NCBI RefSeq assembly: GCF_932276165.1
Contig: NC_064012.1
Coordinates: 7,447,501-7,511,500 of the forward strand
Reading direction: 5' to 3'
Length of the DNA: 64,000 nucleotides
Source of the DNA: Plutella xylostella
Lineage: Eukaryota; Arthropoda; Insecta; Lepidoptera; Plutellidae
Below, piece after piece: positions 34,055 through 45,898 of the stretch. Made by a program: the position numbers and the translations under genes. The notes below the pieces were generated by a model that ran no database searches, was not told the DNA's origin, and saw nothing but the letters and a program-made list of their open reading frames with translations. Within the stretch, counting starts at the first letter, position 1, and every line of letters starts with the position of its first letter.

Positions 34055-34800
34055 AACTACACATCGACACATTTGTCAATTGCCTTGATATATTGGCATC
34101 AATGGTTGAAAGGTGCTCACACATTGTTCGATAGTTGGAATTGCATCCCGCAACCCCCGGTCCAAAATGAAGACATCATTAGGTCTAAAAATCCAATGCC
34201 ATGGGTCGTCTTCGTTCTCCATAATATTTTTCAAAATTGTGGCGTCTGAGGTAGTGGCAGCAAAAGGACCTCTTACATCAAGGATGTAACCGTCTGCGCT
34301 AACAATCATGAATGGTTTCACTAGATTCTTATATTTATGTAGGCTCAACGACGTACCTAAGTACGTCGTTGAAATAAAAAGTTTGACCTTTTTTGTAAAT
34401 AAATATATGTGCCGTCACATATCGTTATTGCGGTTAGGTTGTTACCGTAAATTGCATTTGGTATTGATAGATTTCTGCCAAAAATATTCTCAATTATCAA
34501 ATGAATGTTGCGGAACGTAATCATTTTCCAAACAAGTTCTTGCGTCTCGTAAGTACCTATCTTCTTAGGGTTGATCTATGCATATTAAAGATTGCTGCTA
34601 AGCGAACATCGGGTTCTCCCGATCTAAGCTAGGAATCTAAGCAAGATAAATTCCCAAAGCTTTTGAAGGGGACTTTGAGATTTGACGCAGTGATGGTGTC
34701 TGATCTAATTTGGATCTAATATATTTAAAACTGCACCTTGTTGACACCTGTTCAATAGTGCAAGGTATCATCATCCATATCAAGTACAATTTCGAAGTCA
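34055..34800 (-). pseudogene. DDE (Tnp4-like) transposase pseudogene, copy 1
   Basis: 34348-34076 reads MSLHKYKNLVKPFMIVSADG, YILDVRGPFAATTSDATI and VFILDRGLRDAIP, with the second catalytic D region of a DDE superfamily common in insect genomes. Upstream pieces (34349-34800) are the same as 40262-40710, which encodes the N-terminal part. A small hairpin (CAACGACGTAC and complement, about 34348-34373) that copy 2 lacks is present here. Stops break the frame. Confidence 0.65.
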
Positions 34801-34835
34801 ATAATACTTTATTTGTCTAGTCCCCATTTGTATAC

Positions 34836-36079
34836 AGGGTGTAGCAAAAAGGGTATATCAAGCGAAACCAGCATGTGCAGCATGTTATATCTAAGCCCGG
34901 GAAAGAAGTCAGAATCTCAAAATACGGTACTGTTTTTGAGTAATTAACGTCCAAAGTTTTACTCGAAAACTGGGTACCAACAACCCTGACGTGACACAGT
35001 GACCTACATATCAACGAGTGTCAATGACCTTATAAAATCACGTACCTATGGAAACCGATCCGTTCATTTTTAAATATTTTACTCTTAAAGCCCGCGCTAC
35101 ACTCGCGCCGCGAACGTCCGCAAAAGCGCGAAACGCGAGTTCACGCCGGTATTTATTTTTACTTGTCTCTAATATTACGTAAATAATAGACAGTGAAAAA
35201 AAAGACTTAGTAAAACAATTTTTTCTGCTTATTAAATTGGGTTCTGAAATCCGACGAAATAAAAATGCCGGAAACGGGAACGGGTCTTTGACTTACTGGC
35301 AACATCGTCGTTTATTTTCTCTATTTGCAACAATTCAACAATATGGCAACAGGTGAAAAATTGCTTTCTGTTTTTTTATGTTTACTACTAAATAATATTA
35401 ATAGTAACTAATTTGAAAGTTCATAGTAATAATTATAATCGTGATTCAGTGCCGATTTAAACTTTAGCATAATTAAACAGAAACACTTGGAACTTACACA
35501 AGTCTGACCGATTTAACCTTTTTCTCGTGGTTCAAGTGTTTTGTTGTTTTTCGTGTTAAGTATTAATTCAAAACAGTTAGTATTGTGAAAGTGGTATGTG
35601 ATTAATGTGATTATTTGAGGCTGCGGTGGTTCATCAGATGTCTGTGAAGAGTTGAAGATGTAGTGTTGTGTTTGTTGTGGAAAAGAATTGTTGTGAAAAT
35701 GGATTGAACTAGGTATGTTTCTTTGATTGTATCCCAAGAATGTTCTTGTTGCAACGTTTCAAAACTAGGGAGGGAGGTATAACGTACAAATTCCAAACAT
35801 ACTCTTGTGTTTCTAATCAGTAATATTTCTAATTTGCGGCCTCCGATTTATCATATATCTTTGAGGTTATGTTTTTGTTTACAATAAACACGTCAGCTTT
35901 TGACGTAATGCTATCAGAACGTAGGGTTTCCAAAAACGATACAGAATAAAATATGGATTAAATTTTGTATGGGATGATAAAAATGTCGTGCGCCTGATTC
36001 CGACATCGAAAAGGTTATCTCCGGGATAAGTTGTTTGGACCCTTTTCGGCTTAATATACCAATTTTGCAACACCCTGTA
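34836..36079. mobile_element. 1.2-kb inverted-repeat element, Tc1/mariner-like ends
   Basis: Starts CAGGGTGTAGCAAAAAGGGT and ends with the complement form ACCAATTTTGCAACACCCTG; flanked by TA on each side (TATACAGGG and CCCTGTATA). No transposase recognised inside; 35513-35800 holds only low-confidence open frames. Lepidopteran genomes contain many elements with this terminus. Confidence 0.65.
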
Positions 36080-36080
36080 T

Positions 36081-37887
36081 ATTGATGATATCTAACATTT
36101 GTTCACCACTGAAGTTTGTTCATAAGTGGGGTCTCCACTCCATTTGTCACCTGCCTCTCTAAACATTTTTTTGTGTCTGCAAACTCAAGCGGCTTTTGAT
36201 GTCCTTTTTAAATTTCTCATTTGCAGTATCTTCGTCTTGTTCATGAGCTTTGTCATCTGGTCTCTGAGCTTTGGTTAAAAGTTTATTATAATTAATACTT
36301 TCGGCATTAAACGGGTAAATACCACAGCATTTAAAACCGCTTTTAATCGTCTCTGGCTTCAGGCTTCGATCAAAGCATTTTTGTAACCCTGTACAAAAAT
36401 CTGCCCGCTTAAGTCTAGCATAATTATGCTGTACTCTAAAATCTTGCACTATAGCTCTCCAAGTGCCTCTAACAGCTCTGAATACGGCCACGTCTAAAGG
36501 CTGCAGAATGTGCGCATTGTATTGATGATATCTAACATTTGTTCACCACTGAAGTTTGTTCATAAGTGGGGTCTCCACTCCATTTGTCACCTGCCTCTCT
36601 AAACATTTTTTTGTGTCTGCAAACTCAAGCGGCTTTTGATGTCCTTTTTAAATTTCTCATTTGCAGTATCTTCATCTTGTTCATGAGCTTTGTCATCTGG
36701 TCTCTGAGCTTTAATTAAAAGTTTATTATAATTAATACTTTCGGCTATAAACGGGTAAATACCACAGCATTTAAAACCGCTTTTAATCGTCTCTGGCTTC
36801 AGGCTTCGATCAAAGCATTTTTGTAACTCTGTACAAAAATCTGCCCGCTTAAGTCTAGCATAATTATGCTGTACTCTAAAATCTTGCACTATAGCTCTCC
36901 AAGTGCCTTTAACAGCTCTGAATACGGCCACGTCTAAAGGCTGCAGAATGTGCGCATTAGGTAGAAGCGCCACTAGCATGATACCCTCTTCTTTACGGGG
37001 CAAATAAATGTGAGTAGAAGCCACGGATACAAAACATGTAATGTACTCGTAAAATGACTGCATAGTCGTCCAGCCCGAATCGGTGTGCCCAAGTCCCCAC
37101 CATGATGGAACCGCCGCCGCCTGTAGTGTTTTTGGCATTCTTTTGTACGGAAAGAGGACCATGGGGAGAGCTACACTGCCATCGGCTGCGGCATTGACTA
37201 GAACAGTCAGACATTCTTTATCGTCGTTTCCGACACGGGTATTTATTTACCTACTGTTTTGCTGTCTTTTTTTACCAAGACTTGTTTTTCTTTTGGTCAC
37301 AAAAAAACCCGGTCTCATCACAATTGAATATCCTCGTTTCGTCGTCGAGAATTTCCAGCATGTTGTTGTCTTCAAAATAATTATGGACTCGTTCCAATCA
37401 TTGCTGCAGTGCTTCTTCCGTAATTTGATTCCTGCTCATGGGGAGGTTTTATAGGCACCTCAGGATTTGATTTTGGATGCCGACTCAGGAAACCTTCGGT
37501 TCCATTTATTTCCTGGCACCCCATCTTTAAATGGATAGGCCGGTTCAATCCTTCTGCTAGTTTTGCAACGGTGAGCAGTAACTGCTGTTTTCCCACTGGA
37601 AAGCCACATCTTCCCAGATAGTGAATTCAATCAATATTTTTTTCCTCAGTAAGAGTTAGCACGGGAGGTTTTCCGCTATTTTTATTGATGTAAAGTTGGT
37701 CTCTTTTGTTTCGTAAAGTGGACTCTGGTACATCATACTGCCTCGATGCTTCATGCACACTCATCCTCTGGCTTATAGAGACAAGTGCTTCTGTCACCTG
37801 GGCATCAGTGTAACATTTTCTTTTTTTCATATCCATTATATTAGTCTGAAAGAATATAAAAGCAGTGCAAATTTCATGGACAAACAT
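36081..37887 (-). pseudogene. pogo/CENP-B-type transposase pseudogene, copy 1
   Basis: Reading from 37887: MKKRKCYTDAQVTEALVSIS and VHEASRQYDVPESTLRNK, a pipsqueak-type helix-turn-helix that binds DNA; then a central DDE_1 region in broken frames (SIMVGTWAHRFGLDDY near 37050); then HILQPLDVAVFRAVKGTWR (36930) with the conserved QPLDV segment, and a lysine-rich tail. The last 440 bp of the gene are duplicated in tandem (36081-36519 and 36521-36958), giving two C-termini. Frameshifts prevent function. Copy 2 is at 54275-55655. Confidence 0.8.
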
Positions 37888-38093
37888 AGGTCAATTTGCT
37901 CAATGATAACTAGCTCCTACGTGCCAACGCCACAGGTGCATTAACTTTTAGAGTTAGTAAAATTAAAACATAATAAACCAAACACTCATATGTAATAAAT
38001 ATAATATATTTTAAAAAAAACGGATTACAGTCCAACTATAAAGTTATTGATCGTCAGCTATTTCCTTACATTTAATAATAATTAAAAAAAATA

Positions 38094-38694
38094 AAAAACC
38101 GACTTCTAAAAACCACTAAAATGTAAGAAATAATTTAAGGTTTACACAAATTCTACTCGTATGTGACAGTACTAATATACCTAAGCAGGAACTGTTCTTT
38201 TTTGTTGTTGGTGCGGTGACAAAGTAATCTAAAGAAATATGGCACCAACTTCAAAAAAGAACAGTTCCTGCTTAGGTATATTTGTACTGTCACATACATA
38301 CGAGTAGAATTTGTGTAAACCTTAAATTATTTCTTACATTTTAGTGGTTTTTTGAAGTCGGTTTTTTAATTTTTTTAATTATTACTTTATTTTATAGTTT
38401 TTAGTTTATTTTTACAATAATTTTCAATCAAAAGTAAGGTGCAAATGATACCAAAAAGTCCCACTAATCAATACGAATCATTCAAGCCTAAACACGAAGT
38501 AGTTGCTATATACTATATACAATGTCAACAGTCTGGTAAGAAATGCATTTTACAAGCTAAAGGTATTATACGGTATTCGGGACTATCTGACAGAAGAAGT
38601 TCGCAAGATCTTGACAGAGTCGCTGGTTCTTTCTCCCTTCAACTACTGCGATGTTGTATATGGACCTCGGCTATATGTGAAAACCGAGAGAGCA

Positions 38695-38738
<44 letters not shown>

Positions 38739-39490
38739 TCATATTAGATATAGTATTAGTATATTATATTAGTATAGATATAGTATATAAATTTAATTTT
38801 AAGTTTAATGTTTGCACATTATCATAATATTATAATTGTATTTGTTAAAGAGTGCAACATTAGGTTTACAAATAAGGTAATTGTACCTATATAAAATATT
38901 TATTAAACACGGAGCAGACTGGAAATCAGCGTTGTTCAGACGGATGTCTGACAACATGGCTGAGTCTGTTGCCATTTGCCTCAGATACATTATGTGTAGA
39001 TATAGTTACTAAGGTGTTACTCTATTAAAAGAATTACATTATGTTAAATTGTAAGGTAAGGTTTAAGTACATCTTTAAAGTGTAAAATTCGTCTGTGGCA
39101 ATAAAGATTATTTTCTTTCTTTCTTTCTCTCTATATACCGTTGAGGAGTTCCCCTGACTGCCTTCCGTTTCCATCATCAGATCAGCTCAAGGTCACCATC
39201 ATATTTTTTTGTTATAAGAACTATATTTACGTTCTTAATTTCATTAGAATCGGTTAATATGTGCCCAAAATGGAAATTCATACCCTGTTTTTACCCCTTT
39301 ACCCAAACTTGGGGGTGAGATAAAAATCTGAAAAAAATGGGACCACCTCGGAGCTCAACCCAATACAACACAAAAAGAATTTTCAAAACCGGTTCATAAA
39401 CGGCGGAGTAATCGGTGAACATACATAAAAAAAAAGATCCCGACGAATTGAGAACCTCCTTCTTTTTTTGTAGTCGGTTAAAAATAAAAT
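38094..39490. mobile_element. Inverted-repeat element related to the 0.9-3.4-kb fold-back
   Basis: A fold-back (38094-38215 against 38240-38375) starts with the CCGACTT text and contains AAGAAATAATTTAAGGTTTA, as in 1740-1860. Sequence after it (AAATGATACC, GAAGTAGTTGCTATATA, GTTGAGGAGTTCCC, CATCATCAGATCAGCTCAAG, GGACCAC) runs parallel to 2850-3290 and ends near GTAGTCGGTT (39480). A LINE fragment interrupts it. No coding sequence of its own. Confidence 0.65.
38513..39131 (+). mobile_element. 5'-truncated LINE with CTATATA duplication
   Basis: CTATATA precedes and follows it (about 38506-38512 and 39132-39138 region). The start encodes LKVLYGIRDYLTEEVRKIL and SPFNYCDVVYGPRL, the C-terminal region of a jockey-type ORF2; a pure AT run (38700-38736) and an AT-rich 3' region with TTTC repeats (39108-39128) follow. 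It interrupts the inverted-repeat element around it. Confidence 0.7.
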
Positions 39491-39532
39491 ACTGATTCAT
39501 AGTGGCTTTTAGCGGATTTGTGCCTATACAGG

Positions 39533-40140
39533 GTTATTGGTAAGTAGATCAGATCCTTTCAGGAGGTGATAGAGGAAGGCATTTCCAGTCAATTGAACCC
39601 AATAATGCATTATCCTAAACTTAACCATTTCTAAGATATTTAATATTTAAGGTTTTTTAAATTTTTTGCCAAAATTTTATGCTTAAAACCGAAAATAAAA
39701 AAAACTAGCCACATTTCAATAATTTTTTGTTGTTGTTTTGCATAAGTAACACCTTAATAAACTAATTAAAATTATAAAATGTGCATTATTCGACTTAAAT
39801 TAGACATAAAACCTCAAAATAGGTAACTTTTTGAAAAAATATTCAAAACGCAAAAACAAATAAATTACCTAAATTAAAAAAGAATTTCATATGACATTTT
39901 TTTGTGCACTTGAACTTAAAAACATGGTCAACTAATAAGCTTTCAAACAAGATAATTCAATATCAAATCGATTAAGGTATCACCAAGATATCATTTTGGC
40001 AAAAAATTAAAAAAACTTTAAATATTAAATATCTTAGAAATGGTTAAGTTTTGGATAATGCATTATTGGGTTCAATCGACTGGAAATGCCTTCCTCTATC
40101 ACCTCCTGAAAGGATCTGGTCTACTTACCAATAACCCTGT
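39533..40140. mobile_element. 608-bp MITE with about 125-bp terminal repeats
   Basis: CAGGGTTATTGGTAAGTAGA at the left is matched in reverse complement at 40120-40140. The arms stay complementary for over 120 bp (through GATCCTTTCAGGAGGTGATA and CATTATCC). TA flanks each end. No coding sequence; the interior is A/T-rich. Confidence 0.8.
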
Positions 40141-40149
40141 ATATATATA

Positions 40150-40240
40150 TACATATAATTATTATTTAATTCTTTATTGCACAAAGGTGGGCTTAATGCT
40201 AAGAGCATTTTCTACCAGCCAACCTACAGGAGGATAACAT
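40150..40240 (-). mobile_element. LINE 3' end fragment (minus strand)
   Basis: The minus strand reads CTGGTAGAAAATGCTCTTAG and CCCACCTTTGTGCAATAAAG, a diverged relative of the fragment at 26425-26545. Confidence 0.55.
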
Positions 40241-40261
40241 TTAGTTAGGATCCACTTCCGT

Positions 40262-40710
40262 TTTCGTTTCACTAGTTTCTTATATTTATGTAGGCTGTAG
40301 GTACGTTGAAATAAAAAGCTAGATTTTTTTGTAAATAAATATATGTGCTGTTATTGCGGTTAGGTTGTTACCGTAAATTGCATTTGCAATCTGCCAACAA
40401 TATCCTCAATTCTCAAGTGATCTAAGCCTAAATGTTGCGGAACGTAATCATTTTCGAAACAAGTTATTGCGTCTCGTAAGTATCTTCTTAGGGTTGATCT
40501 AGGTATATTATAGATTGTTGCTAAGCGATTATCGGGTTCTCCCGATCTAAGCTTGCTTATATAAATTCTCAAAGCTTTTGAAGGGGACTTTGAGATTTGA
40601 CGCAGTGATGGTGTCTGAAAAAACTGCACCTTGTTGACACCTGTCCAATAGTGCAAGGTATCATCATACATTTTCGAAGTCAATAATACTTTTTTTTTCC
40701 AGTCCCCATT
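40262..40710 (-). pseudogene. DDE (Tnp4-like) transposase pseudogene, copy 2
   Basis: From 40683 the minus strand reads DDTLHYWTGVNKVQFFQTPS, ALRIYISKLRSGEPDNRLAT, YNIPRSTLRRYLRDAIT and ENDYVPQHLGLDHLRIEDIV: the DNA-binding-like N-terminal region. The downstream catalytic part is deleted. It matches 34310-34820 at the DNA level except for small indels. Confidence 0.65.
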
Positions 40711-40799
40711 TGTATATACCTAATGATTATATGGGTAATTCTACCAAACATCGATTTTTATGTTCGCGTGAAATAACTCTTAAAATATAATACCTAGAC

Positions 40800-40867
40800 G
40801 TTAATAATGTACTATCACAATCAAGACGGGCACGATCCCGTCTTGATTGTGATAGTACATTATTAAC
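40800..40867. repeat. Perfect 31-bp-stem hairpin
   Basis: GTTAATAATGTACTATCACA and the next 11 bases are exactly mirrored after the six-base loop CACGAT. No gene flanks it within 500 bp. 40868-41390 is AT-rich with nothing recognised. Confidence 0.9.
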
Positions 40868-41699
40868 TAATGTTCTATGTGTTTTCTATAAAATATAATA
40901 AAAATTTTATTGAAAAAACCATATCGACACTATGTGATTTGTCACGTAAAAAAATATTGTGTAGAGATAGGATTATATTTCATATAATAAAATAAATTAC
41001 AATAGGTACTTTTACTTCTTCATTATTAAATATTATATTTTTCCAACTATTAAATAAAAAAATTAGATCATTCTACAACCGTTATAAAAAAAAATAAAAA
41101 AATGTCGACGTTTATAAATCACGATTTTATGATGGTATATGTTTTATTCTGTGAACATATTTTTTTATTAGTGGCAACTCTAAACCACAACTGGCATTGC
41201 CAAGTCAAAAAAATTCGTGGGGAATGAATATTTTTTTTGTAATTCAAAATTTAATTTACGTTCTATACCTGTGTCAAAGTTGAAGAGTCACAAATACGGA
41301 GGCTGTAAAAAAGGTATGAGATATATTTTAACTATTTTAGTTACTTGACGATATTAATATAAATGTATTTGTCACATTGTAAATAAATGCCAATACAAGA
41401 CTGTTACCAAGATCAAAAACACGCTGGCCGAAAAAGAAGCGTTGCTTCATATTGATTTAGCCGAAAACTATCTGTGTGAATACGCCGAGGAAGTGCGATC
41501 TGCACATTTTGGCGCCTCCAAACCACAGATATCTCTGCATACATCGGTTATGTATACCAAAGACCAACAGGATGATTTTAAACAATCTATCCAGAGTAAC
41601 TGTTCGGTCTCTCAAAATTTAAGGCACGACCCAGTTCTAATTTGTGCTCACCTGAAACCAGTCATTGAATGCATCAAGGAAAAGGTCCCTAATATCTAT

Positions 41700-43610
41700 T
41701 CTATTCTTTTCTATTCTCATAGGGGGTGAAGTTCCTGTATGTGGCTCTCTCGAGTGGAACCTTTGTACATATCCCCTTGATTTCAGCTCAGCCAGCCTAG
41801 CTCCCGAGTAAACTGGAGTAGCAGGCCTGGGTGTTGTAATAGCTGAGGTAGGCGCTCTGTTGGTCCAAGAATAGATAATCTTGTTTCTGTAGTAGGTGGA
41901 CAAGCTAACAGAATATGTTCAACCGTCTCATCTACTTCCTTACATGTCCTACATAAGGGACTAGTTCAGTTACCTATGGTATATAAGTGTTTATTCACGC
42001 AACAATGTCCTGTTATTAATCCTACCATTAATGATATATTACTACGGGACAGGTTGAGTAAGTAGCGTGTAAGTTTATGGTTGTGTGATACAATAAACGC
42101 TTTAGTTTGTCAGCAATCTACACGATTTTTCCACTCCTGATTGTATTCAGATAGTGTTTTATCGGTGAGACATTGCCTTTGATGACAAACTAATAAATGG
42201 TTCTGGTCCTATTGGTAGGGTATTTGATCCCATTCTTGCTAGTCGGTCAGCCTCGCAATTTCCTATGTTGTTGTTATGACTAATCCATTGTACTGTTACA
42301 TTATTTGAAATGCTTAGGTTTTCCAGTGTTCTGTGACATTCTAAAATTAATTTAGATTTTGTTACAGTTCTGCCTAAGGCACCTAAAATAGCCATACTGT
42401 CTGTGTAGAAGCAGATATTGCTATTTTTTGTGTCTTTTATTTGCGTAGCTCCGTCAAGTAGGCTGGCAGCTTCTGCCTGAAAAACAGTAGCTTTGTTCCC
42501 GAAGCTGACAGAGTATTGTAAATTAAGTTCTGTGCAGAAGACACCTCCACCGCTGCCCTTCTTGTTCTTGGCTCCGTCAATGTAGATATTGATGTCGTAA
42601 TTGTTTTCGTCTGATGTGCTACACTGATCTCGCTGGATAGTGTAGCTTCTGTTGAAGATAAACGTCTTTATAGTAGTGTCGATGCATTCGACAGCCGGGA
42701 GCCGACGACTTGGCAATGTCAAGTATGCGACTGTGTCCCTGTGAAGTAGTATTCGTTGACCATAGTCCCATGTTACTTAGCCTTATCGCCGCCGCTTCAG
42801 CTTCCTGCCTGATGATAATATCGGGTGATGGAAGTCCTAGAATTATTTCTAGGGCGGCTGTTGGGGTTGACTTCATACATCCGGTGATTGAAACGCATGC
42901 AAGCCTTTGAAACTGTCGTAGTTTGTTTTTAACAGTAATGAGGTTCGATCTTTGCCACCAAACCACTGCTCCATATGTTATTATAGGTCTGACCACCGCT
43001 GTGTACAACCATTTACACAGCTTTGGCTTGAGTCCCCATTTGGATCCAACAAGTTTCCTAGTTTGGTATAGGGATATTGTTGCTTTACTTAGGGTTTTCT
43101 CCACATGTTTAGACCACTTAGGCGGTGGTCTAGCCATATGCCGAGATACTTTACCTCATTTGTTAACTTTAAGGTTGTATTAAAAAGTTTAGGTAGCTTT
43201 AAATTACCTATCTTAGTCTTTTTGGTTAATAGAACCATTTCCGTTTTGGTTGGGTTCACTGACAATTCATGTTTGTGACACCATTCCTCTATGATGTTCA
43301 GTGCAAGTTGCATCCTTTCACATAAGGTATTTACAAACAGACCGCCAATGAGAATCGTAACGTCATCGGCGTAGGATATTGTTGTAAAGCCTTTATTATT
43401 TAGATCGCAAAGTAGATCATTCACAACTAAAACCCACAGCAATGGAGATAACACTCCACCCTACGGACATCCCTTTGCTACTTTGCATCTTATTGTATTT
43501 GTTGAAGTAAAATATACTGTTCTTGATTTAAGCATATTTGTTATCCAGGCACTGATGACCGGGTCTACATCATGATTTTTAAGGTTATTTGATAGATATT
43601 TATAATATAG
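41700..43610 (-). pseudogene. LOA-type ORF2: reverse transcriptase end, RNase H, C-terminal knuckle
   Basis: From 43610: VISAWITNMLKSRTVYF, GCPQGGVLSPLLWVLVVND (stop/frame break near 43460), TTISYADDVTILIGG with the YADD core, RPIITYGAVVWWQRSN, then an RNase H domain (42570-42220) with IYIDGAKNKKGSGGGV, FQAEAASLLDGA, ICFYTDSMAILGAL and GNCEADRLA supplying the D-E-D-D residues. The end contains CCVNKHLYTIG, CRTCKEVDETVEHILLACP. RNase H downstream of reverse transcriptase places it near LOA/Lian rather than jockey. Frame breaks at about 42670, 43100 and 43455. The stretch before 43610 was displaced by gypsy sequence. Confidence 0.8.
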
Positions 43611-44815
43611 ATTAATTATTAATTGCAATGAAACAATCGACCGTATAATTCGACTTGGCGCTTTATTACTGAAAACCATAGAGTTTGACCATAGACTATA
43701 AAGGTCTTACCAAAGAGTATAGAGGGCACGATGCAACGTGCCAGTGCTACGTCTACATAGAGTACACGACATACACATCACTCCTCCACACTAATTTAGA
43801 AACATGTTAACAAACAATTATATGACAATAAAACTACATTTAAAAATAAGACTTATGCTAAAACTTATAACTAACATTTTTATTTCTGGGCCGTAAACAC
43901 ATACGAGGTGGCGATGTAGGTGTTAACGGCCGATCAGTCTGAAGTGGAGGTGTTAACGGCGGATCAGGATGATCTGAGGTGTTCGGATCCAAAATCCCTC
44001 GCTCACAACACTCCACAAGCCCCTCCTCCTCCACTATTTGTTCCACGGGCGGGTCGGCTGCGACCGCGCTCGGCACAGGAGCCTCGGTGTGCACTGTTGG
44101 AGATGGTAAGGCCAACGGCATGGAAACTGATTGATACTCGGCGGATCTATTAGCAATGACCGAGCTCCCTGGCGATGATGAAGGTTGACTTACATCTAAG
44201 TCACAGCTAGCTACACTCTTAAAAAGCTGGTCTATATGTCTTACACATACTTCATTATAATCTATTATATACACACTGTACATTCTATTACCTAAAATTT
44301 CTTTAACAATTCCCTTTTTCCAAACCCCTTTTCTCGAACTGTACCAACGTACCCAAACTACATCACCTTCATTAAATTTCCTTTTTGAAACAGGTTGTTT
44401 ATTTACACATGACTTGTCCTCATTGGGTAAAATTAAGTCTAACCGTGAACGTAAATTTCTACCAAACATTAATTTTGCCGGAGGCTCGCCTGTAGAACAA
44501 TGTTCTGTATTTCTGTACACAAATAAATAATCCAATAGCCGTTCAGAAATAATTTTCTGCGGTAGATTGTCACCAATAGAGCATTTAATCATTTTTTTAC
44601 AGATTCTAAGAGCATTCTCAGCTTGCCCATTACTGGCTGGATGGTATATGGGTGACGTCATATATTTGATACCGTTATTGGAACAAAATTCCCTGAATTG
44701 TGAAGAGTTAATTTTGGCATCATTATCTGAAACTAGCGTATTACAAATTCCAAAAACTGAAAATAAATATTTTAGCTTGATGAAGTTCGAGCGGCTTACC
44801 CCTCCTAAGTAAAGG
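43610..44815 (-). pseudogene. Ty3/gypsy integrase fragment with LTR remnant
   Basis: From 44815: NTLVSDNDAKINSSQFREFC, MTSPIYHPASNGQAENALR (catalytic D and E region of the integrase core), LFVYRNTEHCSTGEPPAKLM and GDVVWVRWYSSRKGVWKKGI, then a proline-rich tail ending LRPRNKNVSYKF at 43858. 43795-43610 looks like the start of an LTR (TGTGGAGGAGTGATG, AATAAA near 43665). The 5' part of the retroelement is absent. It sits within ORF2 of the LOA LINE, 3' of codons for ALVTEP. The integrase frame itself is open for about 320 codons. Confidence 0.75.
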
Positions 44816-44940
44816 CTCCGTGACCAGCGCAATGGTGGTCGGGTTTTCTTCTAGTTTACGTCGCAGAGCCGCGGCCCCAGTGTACGAATGTTGAATATTC
44901 GCTTGTATAACTTTAATCGACGTAATTTTTGTTATATTGT
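44815..44940 (-). pseudogene. LOA-type ORF2 N-terminus (endonuclease start)
   Basis: The minus strand reads KVIQANIQHSYTGAAALRRK and ENPTTIALVTEP, the opening of an apurinic-type endonuclease domain (QANIQHS and TEP motifs). It is cut off by the gypsy fragment at about 44815. Confidence 0.65.
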
Positions 44941-45020
44941 TTTTTTTTTATATAGATGTGATATTATATATTATAAATATATTTAATATTATATGTGTAA
45001 GTGTATACATATTTAATAAA

Positions 45021-45079
45021 CTTGCTCGCGGGGGACTTAAATTGAGGAGCTGCCTCAATTTAAGTCCCCCGCGAGCAAG
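45021..45079. repeat. Perfect 27-bp inverted repeat at the end of LOA ORF1
   Basis: CTTGCTCGCGGGGGACTTAA and seven further bases are mirrored exactly after the five-base loop AGCTG. The arm nearer ORF1 encodes LARGGLKLR; the other arm looks like a snap-back copy of it. Confidence 0.9.
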
Positions 45080-45898
45080 TTGCTGGGGGAAATGGTCAAA
45101 GGCGGGGACTACATCCCTGGTGGGGTCATTCACAGCCTCGCTGTGTTTCAGCTCAACTGCCCGCCGGATGATTGTCATCTGGTCCGGGGACAGTTCTCGC
45201 CAATCAGCTGCCACGATTACTGCGTTCAAGTGCGCTTTTAGAGCGCCCGCGTAATTGAGGCTGGCTGATTGGGGGTCCTTGGGCCGAGCGAGACAGGCCC
45301 TCTTTGGGGGACCTCTCGTTCCCCCCGCCGCTGGAGACACCTTCTCGTCGGACCGCATACGTTTGACCCGTGCGCTGGTGTTCGCCGGTGTCTTCGGTTG
45401 CCCACCACCCGGCACTAACCTGGGGCATCCCTTTTGGGACGCACCCGGGTGTGCAACAGAGGTGGGGGCTTTATGTGTGGCCGTGGAGGAGGCGGGAATC
45501 GGCCTGGCCGGTGTTGGGAGGGGTGGCCCCCCTGCCGGCATCGAACCCCCCGTGTGCCCCCGAGTCACGGTAGCACTGCCACGGTCATACTCATTAGAGC
45601 GACCCGCAGCAGCACTGGACGGCGTGACTCGAGCGGCGATGTCGGCCAGGGGCACCGCCACCAGTCTGGCTGCCTCCTCCCGCATCCTCCGCCTATGCAG
45701 CCTCCTCCTCGCCGAGCCGCTCATGCGGTGGCGGGTGCGTGTTGCGCCATCGACGGCGGTCCCCGGGCCCCCGGGGGCGCCGCGGTCGGGCGCCGCCGGC
45801 GCCGGCGAGACGGAACTGGCGGGGACCGCGGCGCTTGCCCCATGTGTGGTGTCAATGGTGTGGTGGTGTGTGTGTTGTGTAGAATAAACTAAAAACAC
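45080..45898 (-). pseudogene. LOA-type LINE ORF1, GC-rich
   Basis: A GC-rich frame of about 275 codons begins near 45898. It contains RRRLHRRRMREEAARLVAVP, a long Pro/Ala/Ser-rich linker, KRMRSDEKVSPAAGGTRGPP and YAGALKAHLNAVIVAADWRE followed by LSPDQMTIIRRAVE, similar to the conserved C-terminal block of LOA ORF1 proteins. It would bind LINE RNA. It runs out at the 27-bp inverted repeat, so its true C-terminus is altered. The opposite-strand frames are composition effects. GC content is far above the surroundings. Confidence 0.6.

Noticed and set aside
42710..43183. Plus-strand frames over the LOA reverse transcriptase
   Set aside because: They are antisense to a clear RT/RNase H coding region.
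44937..45254. Extension of ORF1 beyond the inverted repeat
   Set aside because: The frame past 45021 is AT-rich and follows a snap-back junction, so it is not native coding sequence.
45255..45892. Plus-strand frames of 150-210 codons opposite LOA ORF1
   Set aside because: GC-rich shadows of the minus-strand ORF1, which has recognisable motifs.
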